This document shows positions 10,304 to 19,538 of a DNA stretch of 24,450 nt, one piece after another (positions within the stretch are counted from its first letter, which is position 1; every line of letters begins with the position of its first letter). The stretch covers positions 1 through 24,450 of the forward strand of contig JACKQL020000255.1 in assembly GCA_018296165.2 (NCBI GenBank). Direction: 5' to 3'. The position numbers were made by a program, and so were the translations under genes. The notes under the pieces were generated by a model. It had not been told where the DNA came from. It ran no database searches and worked only from the letters and a program-made list of their open reading frames with translations. Origin of the DNA: Termitomyces sp. T153 (Eukaryota > Basidiomycota > Agaricomycetes > Agaricales > Lyophyllaceae).

Positions 10304-10484
10304 TGAAAAGTTTTAATTTTTTTTTAAAAGTCAAAATAACTTAAAAAGACTTAATCACATGTTTTTGGGGTTAATGGCATTATATATTTGGGGTTGCAGA
10401 ATAAAGAGATATAAAGGGATTTTTTTTACGAGTAGGGATGTTTAAAAGGGCCTATGCTAGTTTAAGCAAAGGCAATGCTGATGC
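10304..10484. other. AT-rich convergent intergenic stretch
   Basis: Separates the 3' end of pol (plus) from the 3' end of the antisense gene (minus). It has long T and A runs (10315-10327, 10422-10429), TATATAT near 10381, and AATAAA on the plus strand at 10400-10405. It probably supplies 3'-end signals for the antisense transcript; no coding potential is seen. Confidence 0.5.
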
Positions 10485-11837
10485 TTACAATGCAGGGGCC
10501 TCTTGTATGAGTATGGGGGAATGGGGAATTTTTGGAGACAAAGGGGTGATTTCAATGTCAGAATCAGAATCAACAACCTGGGACTCTAAAGTGAATAAAA
10601 ACAAGTCAAGGGAAGTCAAAAAGGGAATAATACCTCAGGCAAAACTTGGAGATCATTGAGCAGATCTCCAGTATGTTTGATGTCAGAAGGGCCAAGGGTT
10701 TTGTCAAGACAGTCGAGACAAGTCAAAATTAGTCTATAAGTCTGAAGGGCAATGTTGAGAGAGTAGAGCTGCTGTTGAGCAGCGAGCTGAACAGCATCAC
10801 AATGTTTTTGAAGGTTGGCATGGGGAAGAAGGGTATTGTCATTGGCAAGCTGGACAGCTTCAAGGGTGGCATTGACCTGGCCAAGAAGCAAGAGCATGCC
10901 CTCACTCCCAGGTTTGAGATTGGCTGAGAAAGAATCAGGAGCAATGTAAAAGAAAAATGAGGATAAAGATGAACAGAAGGCAGGAAGAACCTTGAGTTTC
11001 TTGGGTTTAGGTTTGCTGTCAGGCTCAGTCTGGGATAGAAAGAGGGATAGGGTGTCAAAACAATGAGCAAGCAAGTCAAGTTTGTAGGCTAGACTTACAT
11101 TAGCTTGCCGCTTGCCAGAATGAATAGAGGGCAGACCTAACATGTCAACGTCCTGATCCTGAGTTTGCTGCTTCAGCTAAAAGGACAAGGCATCAGTCAA
11201 CAAAAAGGGATTAACAAGAAGACATACCTCCTCTGCTTCCCACTGATGTTGGACCTCTGCCTCCCACTGACATTGGACCTCTTGCCAATTTTTTTTGATT
11301 TGGAGAATAGCGTCAGCAAACATAAGAAAGGACTGGATGTTGATGGAGTCATTAGTGGCACTATGATTGATCACTGGAAGGGTGGCAGTCAGGGAGTCAA
11401 AAAGGCCCTTTTGCTTGGCAATGCATGGGAAATCAGCCTGGTCAGCAAAGCACTGAAGCAAAGAGAAGAAGGGTGAAAAAGAACAAAGAAGGGAAAGAAA
11501 GGACAAAAGAGGAACTCACCAGCTGCATGGTGCCAAGATATTGGGCGCAGTCAGCCCAAGTTCCAGGGATACCAGCTGCAACCCCACAGAAACCAATGAC
11601 AGCCTGGGTGAATAGAGGAAGCTGGAGGACTGCTAAGATAACCTGATGTGTGTCACACTTAACAGAGTGCTGGAGAAGGGCAAAGTTGTTGGGCGAGTTC
11701 TGGCCAGAACTTGGGCAAGTAGTTGGAGGTGTGCAAGGAAGTTTGGTGGCAGGACCCACAGGGTTTTTGCAAGGTGTGGTAGGTATAGGGTGGTTGAGTG
11801 CCATTGCTGCAGGGAAAGAGGGTTGTGTTGAGAGCAT
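10485..11837 (-). CDS. Antisense five-exon gene inside element 1, 369-residue unknown protein
   Basis: Minus-strand exons: 11837-11520, 11452-11228, 11176-11099, 11029-10634, 10577-10485. Introns are 67, 51, 69 and 56 nt, all GT-AG and all phase 0 (donors GTGAGT, GTATGT, GTAAGT, GTATTA); every exon is a multiple of three and the joined frame has no internal stop. The protein has a Pro/Thr-rich N-terminus, a hydrophobic stretch near residues 66-95, an octad repeat VQCQWEAE/VQHQWEAE (165-180), a basic nuclear-signal-like KPKPKKLK (213-220), a probably helical Gln/Leu-rich part (250-330) and a C-terminal VVDSDSDIEI like a SUMO-interacting motif. No family is recognised. It lies between pol and the 3' LTR, antisense to the element RNA. 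The start could instead be codon 12: TATAAAG sits directly before the first ATG, and codon 12 has a better context (GCAGCAATGG). The last intron could use a nearer acceptor, but then the downstream frame is poor. Function unknown. Confidence 0.7.
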
Positions 11838-12002
11838 CTTTATAGGACAATGGATGTGATCAAGGAAAAGAAAATAATTTTTGTAGAAGACAAAAGAACG
11901 TTGGGCTTTTGTATTCAAAAATTGAGAGTGATCAAGTGTGAGCAGTTTTCAAAAGATGCATAGACCTGACTGAGGGCATTTAGTAAAATGGTGTGGGGGA
12001 AG
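11838..12002 (-). promoter_or_regulatory. Presumed promoter region of the antisense gene
   Basis: 165 bp between the antisense ATG and the 3' LTR. On the minus strand it contains TATAAAG immediately before the ATG. Any antisense promoter must lie here or in the LTR read backwards. This is inferred from position only. Confidence 0.3.
11995..12002 (+). other. Polypurine tract of element 1
   Basis: GGGGGAAG directly before the 3' LTR start TGATATGC, the expected position of the plus-strand primer for reverse transcription. Confidence 0.75.
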
Positions 12003-12872
12003 TGATATGCCTGTCTCATACTTGAGACAGGTTGAAAGAACTAGTAAAAACTGAGTTTACCAATTAAACAAGCTGAAAACTGTAAGCTTGGATAAGATGC
12101 CGAAAACCGTAGGGATAAGAACATACCTAGTAAAATAAGAATCACCAAAGAACCCAAAAAGCACACATGCAATGATGCCAGCAGGATCTATGACATCAAG
12201 AACAGAGGCTAATCATGCATTCAATCAATGATCAATGGCTGTGCTCAGCAAAACTGGCTAGAAAGCTAACTGATGCTGAGGACAGCCATGAACATCTAAA
12301 CACAACAATAAAACCCTACCTCCCCTTGATACCATATGCCAGACCACCTGAGATCCAAGCTGGCCACCATACAAACCACGCAAAGTCTATTAGAGAGAAT
12401 TTGGAGGGAAAAAGAGTAAGAGAAAAGAGGTCGGACAAACAAAAAACTGAGTAATGCTGACCCAGCACGTCATCTTGTACAACCAACCAATAAAAAAGAA
12501 AGGCCAAGGAAAACCACGTGGTACACCCACAGGTGTGCATGGAAAACACCCTGGTCTGTGTGCATATGACAAGCTATAAAAGGAGAGAAGAATCAGGGGA
12601 GAGGACAAGCAACAATGTACCATGGCTTGGCTAGCCCCAGGGAGCAGCTATCTTAGGCTTACGAGTATTTAGTTGGTTTGGGTTTTTGAATTATATATAT
12701 TTTGGACCCATTCAATAGTTCAAGGCCATCTCAACTAGCAAATAAATCAATTTAAATTTATATCTACAACTGTAACATCTATGTGAGCTTTTGTGTAACT
12801 TAAGCCTCTGAAAACAAAGTTTGATCCATTGATCCAATCAATTGATGGCATCAAAACTTCCATTTTGCATCA
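12003..12872 (+). repeat. 3' LTR of element 1 (870 bp, complete)
   Basis: Starts TGATATGC and ends GCATCA, followed by the CTAG target duplication. It contains a TATA box at 12575-12583 (TATAAAAGG) and AATAAA at 12741-12746, giving a plausible U3-R-U5 order. The first 475 bp match the truncated 5' LTR. Confidence 0.85.
12575..12583 (+). promoter_or_regulatory. TATA box of the element 1 LTR
   Basis: TATAAAAGG about 570 bp into the LTR. The corresponding part of the 5' LTR is deleted, so only the 3' LTR keeps it. It could now drive transcription outward into the flanking gene remnant on the plus strand. Confidence 0.6.
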
Positions 12873-12876
12873 CTAG
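12873..12876. repeat. Right target-site duplication (CTAG) of element 1
   Basis: Matches 4146-4149. Removing the element and one copy restores CTAG followed by GTGTGC, a possible 5' splice junction. Confidence 0.65.
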
Positions 12877-13656
12877 GTGTGCTGCCCTTCCTCTCTGTTC
12901 AACTAACATTCAAAATAACACACCTGCAGGTCTGACACTACATATATGACAGCTACAGAAAAAACCTGATAAAATCCCACTCCATCTCACCTGATGCCTG
13001 TGCCAAAGTAATCAAACAACTCACCTTCCACAAACTACACTACTGCATGGCCACAACCTATGAATCTACCCAAATCTGCAAATCTTAATGTGGCTGCACC
13101 AAAACAATGTGCTCTCTCTCTGAAGCCTATCTCTCCATTGAAGTCATGTTTACCTCTTCTTCCTCCCATAACCCACAACACATGACATAGCAGATCTGCA
13201 AGGCTGCCACACACAATATGCAATATGTGGGATGGGCCAGTGACACACAGGGTGTGGTTGTCATATGTTTGACCTCAAGAAGGTCATTGAAACTGGGAAG
13301 GGCAAGGAGGTTCCAGAATTGCTCAGGAATGAGGCATTTGTGAGGTCTAGCCATTGGGTGCTTTTAGCATGAGTCAGCTCAATAGCTTGTCTTTGATGGG
13401 TGGTGAATATGCACTGCTGCAATGTCAATGTCTTTCTTCTTACTTTGAGTAATGACTGATAAGCCCCCCTGTCCCCACAGTCCTGCATGATGGCTACAGC
13501 CTTTCCTACTTGATCAGTAGCAGCTATATCCACTGGACTATCATGTCACTCAAGTGCTGCACTGTGGTGTTCAAGCATTACTTTGCAGAGGCTGCTACAG
13601 ATATCAAGGATATGATACAGGTTGCATGCAAGACCAATCTCAAGGAAGAGGACTAA
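12877..13656 (+). pseudogene. Decayed plus-strand gene split by element 1, unknown product
   Basis: Positions 12877-12929 look like a 53-nt intron (GTGTGC donor, CTAAC at 12903-12907, CTGCAG end). The next exon reads in phase from 12930 with stops at 12933 (TGA), 13086 (TAA) and 13188 (TAG), giving HYIYDSYRKNLIKSH and SLSEAYLSIEVMF. Loss of one base near 13265 leads to FDLKKVIETGKGKEVPELL (to about 13340). After a poorly resolved stretch, perhaps another intron ending near 13480, a last part ends FAEAATDIKDMIQVACK...LKEED at TAA 13654. Cys and His are frequent where Arg would decay. No domain is recognised. The opposite strand is also partly open (13533-13261), so strand assignment is tentative; plus is favoured by the splice signals and phase agreement with 4091-4149. 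Confidence 0.4.
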
Positions 13657-14919
13657 GACTAATAACTACTTGAATGAATTACTGATCTTGGAAGAAAATG
13701 AAATGAAATTTGTCTCAGGACTATGTAGATCATCAGGTGTAGAGTATTGACTATAAATAGATTCAAGTTACAACATTAACAAGACAATCTCAGTGATAAT
13801 CTCATCTAGTCTATCTTTCAACTACAAATGTCACTGATGCCAAAACAAATAGGTAATGGGTGGCAAAGAATGATGTTGGTCTTTTCTCCCTTGGGCCTTG
13901 GGATACACCTTCATTCACCAGTACATTGTGATTAAAATTCTGCTACAAACTATTTAATTGGCCATGATGAAAAATATGATGAAATAAGCATCCTGAACTA
14001 TCCACATGTATTGACAAGTGCATAGAAAATACTTGCCAATATGTTGTTGTCATTCTTGTAGTTCTCCTTTCTTGAATTGTCAAATTAATAGACTCTCAAG
14101 TTCATACAGATCTGAGTTCCTGAACCTGCCAAGTTGAGGGAAGGACAAGGACAAGTATCTATATGCAAGAAATTGGGAACTTGTGGCAAGATATGCCACT
14201 TATATTTAATCATGATGATGTGACACCACCTAGTCTATAAGTAGAAGAGCTCCAGTCACCAACCTTAGACTGAAAAAGGCTTCTTTGCATCTGTACAACC
14301 AGTGTCAATGTCTCAAATACAGACAGAATGGTATTACCTCCCACTGCATATGGTAAGTATCAGATGAATGACAATGAGCATTCCAAACCCTGTGCCCAAT
14401 GTGAGACATTACATGGATTGCAAAATTCCATATGTTGTGCCACAATCATCATTTTGGCAGTTCTCTTTTGCAAATTCAAATCAATGAACTCTCATATCAA
14501 TTTGGTCTAGGAACCATCCTTCCTTACTAAGTAATATGGCATTTTTGACAATGATTGCCAAGTATGTTGATGCAATGCACCTGATGTACAAGTGCAAAGA
14601 CTCCAGTCACTAGCCTCAAAAAGATCAATATTGAACTGTCAGAGTACACCAAGATTGTATCCAAAATCATTCTGGTAGGCAGCCTGTGGAGTTTCTACCA
14701 GAGAAAATTGTTTGAGTTAATTAGGAAAGAGTATAGACCACTGAACTCAAATTTGCTTAATGCAATGTTGAATTAATTCAGGCTTGACTGTACACCTTGT
14801 TGCAAATCAATGTACTCCAAGCCATGATTAACTCAACATCTTCAATCATGCAAAGCACCTCAAAGCCTTATATATGTACTTGGGCACAAAATAATCTCAT
14901 TAACAAGCAACAAGCCAGA
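13657..14919. other. Gene-free stretch between element 1 and element 2
   Basis: AT-rich, CpG-poor, no frame I would defend. A GGTAAGT at 14351-14357 looks like a splice donor after a short frame from the ATG at 14328, but nothing convincing follows. It holds a pair of diverged direct repeats (separate entry). Confidence 0.5.
14044..14612. repeat. Two diverged direct repeats, about 14044-14260 and 14438-14612
   Basis: Shared blocks occur in the same order: TCATT...TTG..AGTTCTC, TCAAAT.AAT..ACTCTCA, GAACC, and CTCCAGTCAC near 14251 and 14602. Similarity by eye is about 65%, with a gap of some 50 bp. Probably an old duplication of unknown origin. Confidence 0.4.
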
Positions 14920-16067
14920 TGTTACAACCCATTCCCTGGACCCCTGCACATTGCCCAACAACCCCCCGCCCCCCCAGAACCTCGCCCAACACCTTGCCAA
15001 ACTCCCACAGTGCTCCGCACCTACTCTGGCTAACTCCGACGCATCCTTGGCTAACTCCGACAGCCCCCTGGCCAACTCCAACGTCTTCCCCACAGTCAGC
15101 AACACTTCCCCTGGATCTCCTGAGCCCCTGGGACCATTCCCCCACCATGCCTGACCCCATTACACATCATTAACTTGACACCCTGGTTCCTCCGACTTAC
15201 TTTGGAGTATCACAACGACCTCAGAACGGCCCATGTCACCAATTGATCCCATCAACATATCAACATGGCCCACCCTCTGATTGTAACTGACACCCATCAA
15301 CTCTGCCAAGCTCTGCCAAGCCCTGCCACCACAGCCAACATTCTCTGGAGCTCTCCAGTAGTCAGTATATAAGACATAGAGTAGCTCTTTGTACTCTAGT
15401 CTTGATATTGCTTAACATTACCTATGGTCTGATTGTTTCTCTCTCGTGTTTTGTGTTCTGTGTCTGGTTTTCTTACTCTCAGTCTCCTGGTCTTGTCTTG
15501 TCTCTATTCCATTATTGTTTTTGTTATTGTTTCATATCTCCACCTGAATCTATTCTTGTTCTTGTCTCCATCTCATCTTGACTCCATCTCATTTCATTCA
15601 ACTTCATCTCGTCTCATTTGATCTGTCCCATCCATTGTGTTCCTATCTTTCCCAACCTTAACGCCTTTGCAAACCCCACAATTATGATTACAAATCCCAG
15701 ACACTCTTTAACCAACTCTGGACCTCACTACACACTTGGCTCCAAACTCTATCAACCTCTGTTGATCCCCCATCAAACTCTGGCTCCACTTCCATCACTT
15801 GCATAGCCTCCGCCTCCTCTGCACCTGCAATACTCACATATGGACTTGTGCCTGAACCCTGCCAAGCCCATCCCCCTTCCCCACAGCTTGTTCCCTACTC
15901 CTCCAGACCTCTCTGGACTTGCTCGGATCAATATCCATCAACTATCCTCACAAGTCCCCAGTGTTTGGGACACCTCCAAATGCCCAGTTGTCAGTGCAGG
16001 GAATCACATCCGCCTAGTAAGGACTCTCCCAGTGTAGCTGAGCCCCCATGGTCAGCGGAACCTGACA
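14920..16067 (+). repeat. Left LTR of element 2 (1148 bp)
   Basis: Starts TGTTACAACCC, a decayed form of TGTCACGACCC at 23055, and ends GAACCTGACA. Similar along its whole length to 23055-24145, with two insertions relative to it (21 and 36 bp). A TATA box lies at 15366-15373, followed by a long pyrimidine-rich stretch (15435-15620). The following bases TAATATCAAGAC only weakly resemble the usual fungal Met-tRNA primer site TGGTATCAGAGC, so no primer-binding site is claimed. Confidence 0.85.
15366..15373 (+). promoter_or_regulatory. TATA box of the left LTR of element 2
   Basis: TATATAAG, kept at the homologous position in all three LTR copies in the window (23480-23487, and inverted at 20127-20134). 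Confidence 0.65.
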
Positions 16068-18478
16068 TAATATCAAGACTATACCTTACCCCATTTGTGA
16101 TGTCTGCGCTAGCTCTGCACACACATTTGCCAAACACTTCTGATGTCTATGGTCAATCTGTGCCTGGAAACCCTTATGATTCATACAGCCCTGCCCAATT
16201 TGCCAAGGCACATTGAGTCACAAACCTGACACCAAACATCCCTTCCACTCCGGTTACACCCATACAATGCTCTCTCCACAGACACCCTCCCCACCCATGC
16301 TCAACCCTACACCACTCCTACAGACCACCTCCCACCCTTCCTCCACCCTCTCCGCCAGCTCTGCTTCCCTGCAAAGGTCGACCCCAATGTCACCCAAAAG
16401 CAGCATGCTAAACCCCAGCGATAATTCAACCCAATGATCAACAAACTTCTCCAGCACTGCACCCCCACCCCTCCAACAACAATAACACAAACCCACCATG
16501 AAAAATCACCCATTGTGTGAAGAAGATTGCCAACCCTGCCAGAACAATGACGAGATCACTGAGAATGTGCTTCTCCAAAGCCTGCCTTTGGATCCACCAA
16601 CCCACAAGCAACTCCACAAGCTGTCAGGACAAACCCAGCAAGTCCCCAACAGCATTGTAACCCAGTAGTAGAACCCTGCTACCACACCAGCAGACCATCC
16701 AACTCTCACCCACACCCACCCCCAAGAAATTCTGCCCTCCCACACTAGCTCTGCTGTCATTGGAATCAAGCTCAAGCCAGTAACCCCACCAATAACAGAG
16801 CAAGATCTTGAGACCAATGCTATGCCCAACCCCAGCATTGGAATTGCCCTGTCAGAACAAACTATAGGGAAAAGAGGATCCCATGCAAAGTAGTTCCCCA
16901 GAGTACTCTGAACTCACTGACATGTTCATATAAGGGAGGGGGAAGCCCCACCATCATCCCCAAAACCATCAATCAACCCTCTTGAGCTCCAAAAACCCCC
17001 AACAATAAAGAACATATGCTCCGACGTCCCTGGAGGGCTTGCCTGCTAAGTGACTTGAGCAAGCTCAATGGCTCAAATAATGCCACGCCAGGTCAAGGCC
17101 ACCCTGACCAACCCCTCTGAGCCACTCTGAAGCCCCCCCACACAACTCTGGACCCTGGCAATGCAACTCCAGGGCCCCTGCCCCAACTCTGACATCCAAC
17201 CCAGGGGAATTACAACGCCAACCAAAATGATGATGCCCTGCAGCACCCACCCTGCAATCACAGATCGCTGGATAACAACTCCGCAAAACCCCACCTGTAC
17301 ACCAGGAGATGTCTATCAAACCAGGACCACACTACCAGAGTACCCAGAAACAAACCCCATATGAAGTAGTTTCTCCAGAGTGCCCTAAAATTGCTGATGC
17401 CTCCCATAAGAAGCGATTAGTTTTTCCCCCATTGCTACCCATCCCAAATCGTCATCAGAAGGGATGTCACAACCCCCCAATGACAACTTGACATTGAAGA
17501 ACGTGCTGCCCCACTGGCAAGGGTGTCACGCGCTGCAACCCGCCCATAGAGCCCCAGACCTGCCACCATACTGCTCCCCTCCCCCAACAAAACGCTTCCC
17601 CAACAAGAGAATAAACTCTGGGACCCCCCAAGTAGTTTACCCCCAAATTCCGCAACACCGCCAGCAAAATCTAACCATGCCAATGGAGATTGATCCAGAC
17701 GCCCAGAATGATGAGGCGGCCCCTCTGACTCCACCCTGACAATCAAGGAACCAATGATGCCCTCTAAAGAAGTAGCACCTTTTCCCTGATCAGAAACTTA
17801 GTTGATCGCCCCACAGTGCCAAGACCTACCCCGCCCCCATTCATAGTGACCTCTGGACCGCTCCAGAGCACAAAGGAAAGACTACCCTAACCCCACCATG
17901 AACCCCCTTGAAGTCCCAGATTGATGTCCTCCTGCAACCAACTTCCTGCCACCCTCCAACAATCATGAACAACCATCTCCCCCAATGCAGCAAAAGACTT
18001 TGCACAAAGGGACAATGGCTAGAATCACCAAAGCCTCAGAAGGCAGCCAGACCTGCTCCCCACATCCAAACATGACTCTGGGAGCCTCCACCATATGCAA
18101 CGACTCCACCACTCAGTGGTAATGTCCATTAAACACCTGCTTGTCGCACTAACTGAACAAAGAGGAAAACCCAACTCTGGAGCCTCCCCTTCAACTTGCG
18201 TCACCTCCAACACAGCCCTGCTAACAAGTTAAGAACCAACCCCAATCCCCACATTTGACTCCAGATCCCTAGTTTGTATGATGGAAACAATGGACCAACC
18301 AAATGCTCCCTGGACCCCCTTTTCCCCCCGCATCACCTCCAGAATTGACTCTATCGACAAACCACCCACTGGGCTACCCTCACCCCGCAACTCCGCACTG
18401 CTAACTCCCACTCCAAGAGAAAGAAACAACACTCTGAACCTGCACAGACCAATCCCACCCTGTCCCACCAAAACCAAG

Positions 18479-18760
18479 AGAGCTCTGCCAGTGAAGTCAA
18501 CACTTTGCTGACCCCCCACCACCTCTGCTGCTAGCTCCACCCTGGGAAAGGACAAAAATCGCCACCTGAGGCCCCAAGCTCACTCCAAACTAACCCCGCC
18601 CTGACCCACTGAGTGTAAAAGAGCTCCGCCAGCAAGGCCAACACTCCACCAACCCTCACACCACCCTGTTACTGGCTCTGCCCTGGGAAGGAACAAAAGA
18701 CCACCAACCCCCACACCACCTTTGTACCACTGGCCCTGCGCACTCTGCCAACAAACCAGT
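18479..18760 (+). repeat. Two tandem 141-bp units
   Basis: Units start at 18479 and 18620 (AGAGCTCTGCCAG and AGAGCTCCGCCAG). The first 69 bp align without gaps, with TG/CA style differences. 141 is 47 codons, so the repeat keeps frame. A weaker third unit may precede at about 18340-18478. Confidence 0.55.
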
Positions 18761-19533
18761 AACCCTTAGGCCCTCAATATGGTTCCCTGACACAGCTCCA
18801 CCAAAAGAACCACCTACCCCAAGAGGAATAACCCATGAGACAGCAGCCCCCAAACTCCCCCTTGCCCCGGAGCACCTCCGCTAGGATGAGACAGTCACCA
18901 ACCAAACCCTGCACTGCCTCTGCCAAAAGGAGGCCTCCACCAATTCAACCCAGGCAGCACCTCAAGTTCTGAAGAATGACAGAACTACGTAAGACTTCTC
19001 TAACCATTCTGGACTTACCCTTGGCCAGGAATGGAGAGCAAGGTCACGTAAATGGCCTAGAACTCACGTACCTCAACTCTGGACCAGAAGAAACTCATTG
19101 AGACTAGCCACCCCAAACCCCACCCCCTCATCAATGACACTCTGGAGCACACCAAAACACCACCCAAGCACACCCATCCCTAAACACAATACTCTGGAGT
19201 GCGACCTTGACCAGAGCCAACACTCTGGAGTGCAGCAAGGCCCAAACCCAGTACACCTCCAATGCAATACAATACTCCAGAGCTTGACAAACCCCCACCA
19301 TGCGCAAACCCACTAAAACACAAAGCCTGGACACCAACAACCAAAGGATGGCAACACCTATCCCAAGGGAGTACCTCCACACCCACACTAATCCAACTCA
19401 CAGCATAGCTGGCCCATGAAACAGTCCCCCAATGAACTATTACAAGAACCACCTCACACCAGGACCACGCCTCTATGCCACCAAGGACTTCTGCCTCTGA
19501 CTGGCCCCGCCTCCAAGAACAAACTTCACCCTG

Positions 19534-19538
19534 CCACC
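19534..19538. repeat. Left target-site duplication (CCACC) of the solo LTR
   Basis: Identical to 20536-20540 and directly next to the TG terminus. Confidence 0.85.

Larger units (their letters stand above)
4150..12872 (+). mobile_element. Ty3/Gypsy LTR retrotransposon (element 1) with antisense gene
   Basis: Copy-and-paste element of about 8.7 kb flanked by CTAG. Order on the plus strand: truncated 5' LTR, Gag, protease, reverse transcriptase, RNase H, integrase, then a spliced gene on the opposite strand, polypurine tract and 870-bp 3' LTR. RT before integrase places it in Ty3/Gypsy. It cannot be autonomous now: the 5' LTR lacks its last 395 bp, with the TATA box, and no primer-binding site is seen; gag-pol carries two nonsense codons and about three frame changes. 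The aligned 475 bp of the two LTRs differ at roughly 38 positions (about 92% identity), mostly at former CpG sites. Confidence 0.9.
16068..19538. other. C-rich interior of element 2, no recognisable gene
   Basis: About 3.5 kb of strongly C-biased plus strand with many Pro/Thr/Ser-rich short frames and frequent stops. A short frame from the ATG at 16099 (MSALALHTHLPNTSDVYGQS) sits where Gag would start, and a frame at 17464-17739 ends with MPMEIDPDAQNDEAAPLTPP; neither continues into known retroelement domains. Motifs such as ACTCTGGAGTGC recur (19139, 19192, 19221). It may be decayed coding sequence, expanded low-complexity sequence, or a non-coding interior. Confidence 0.45.

Noticed and set aside
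10438..10659. Plus-strand open frame of 73 codons after pol
   Set aside because: It overlaps exon 5 and the last intron of the antisense gene and has no similarity to retroelement proteins; a shadow frame.
4150..12872. RIP-type mutation (CpA to TpA)
   Set aside because: The copy-to-copy differences are mainly TG against CA and CG against TG/CA, the pattern of CpG deamination; no TpA excess was evident by eye.
13261..13533. Minus-strand open frame of 90 codons, sharing RQA-x-ELT with the pseudogene at 2069-4045
   Set aside because: The resemblance covers about ten residues only. The plus strand has splice signals and phase agreement across the insertion site. It remains a real alternative and is noted under the plus-strand remnant.
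15435..15620. CT-rich stretch as a microsatellite or gene
   Set aside because: The same stretch occurs at the same place in all LTR copies (GAGACGAGACGAGAC in the inverted one), so it is part of the LTR leader, not an independent repeat.
16068..16079. Primer-binding site after the left LTR of element 2 (TAATATCAAGAC)
   Set aside because: Five of twelve bases differ from the common fungal Met-tRNA site; not enough to claim.
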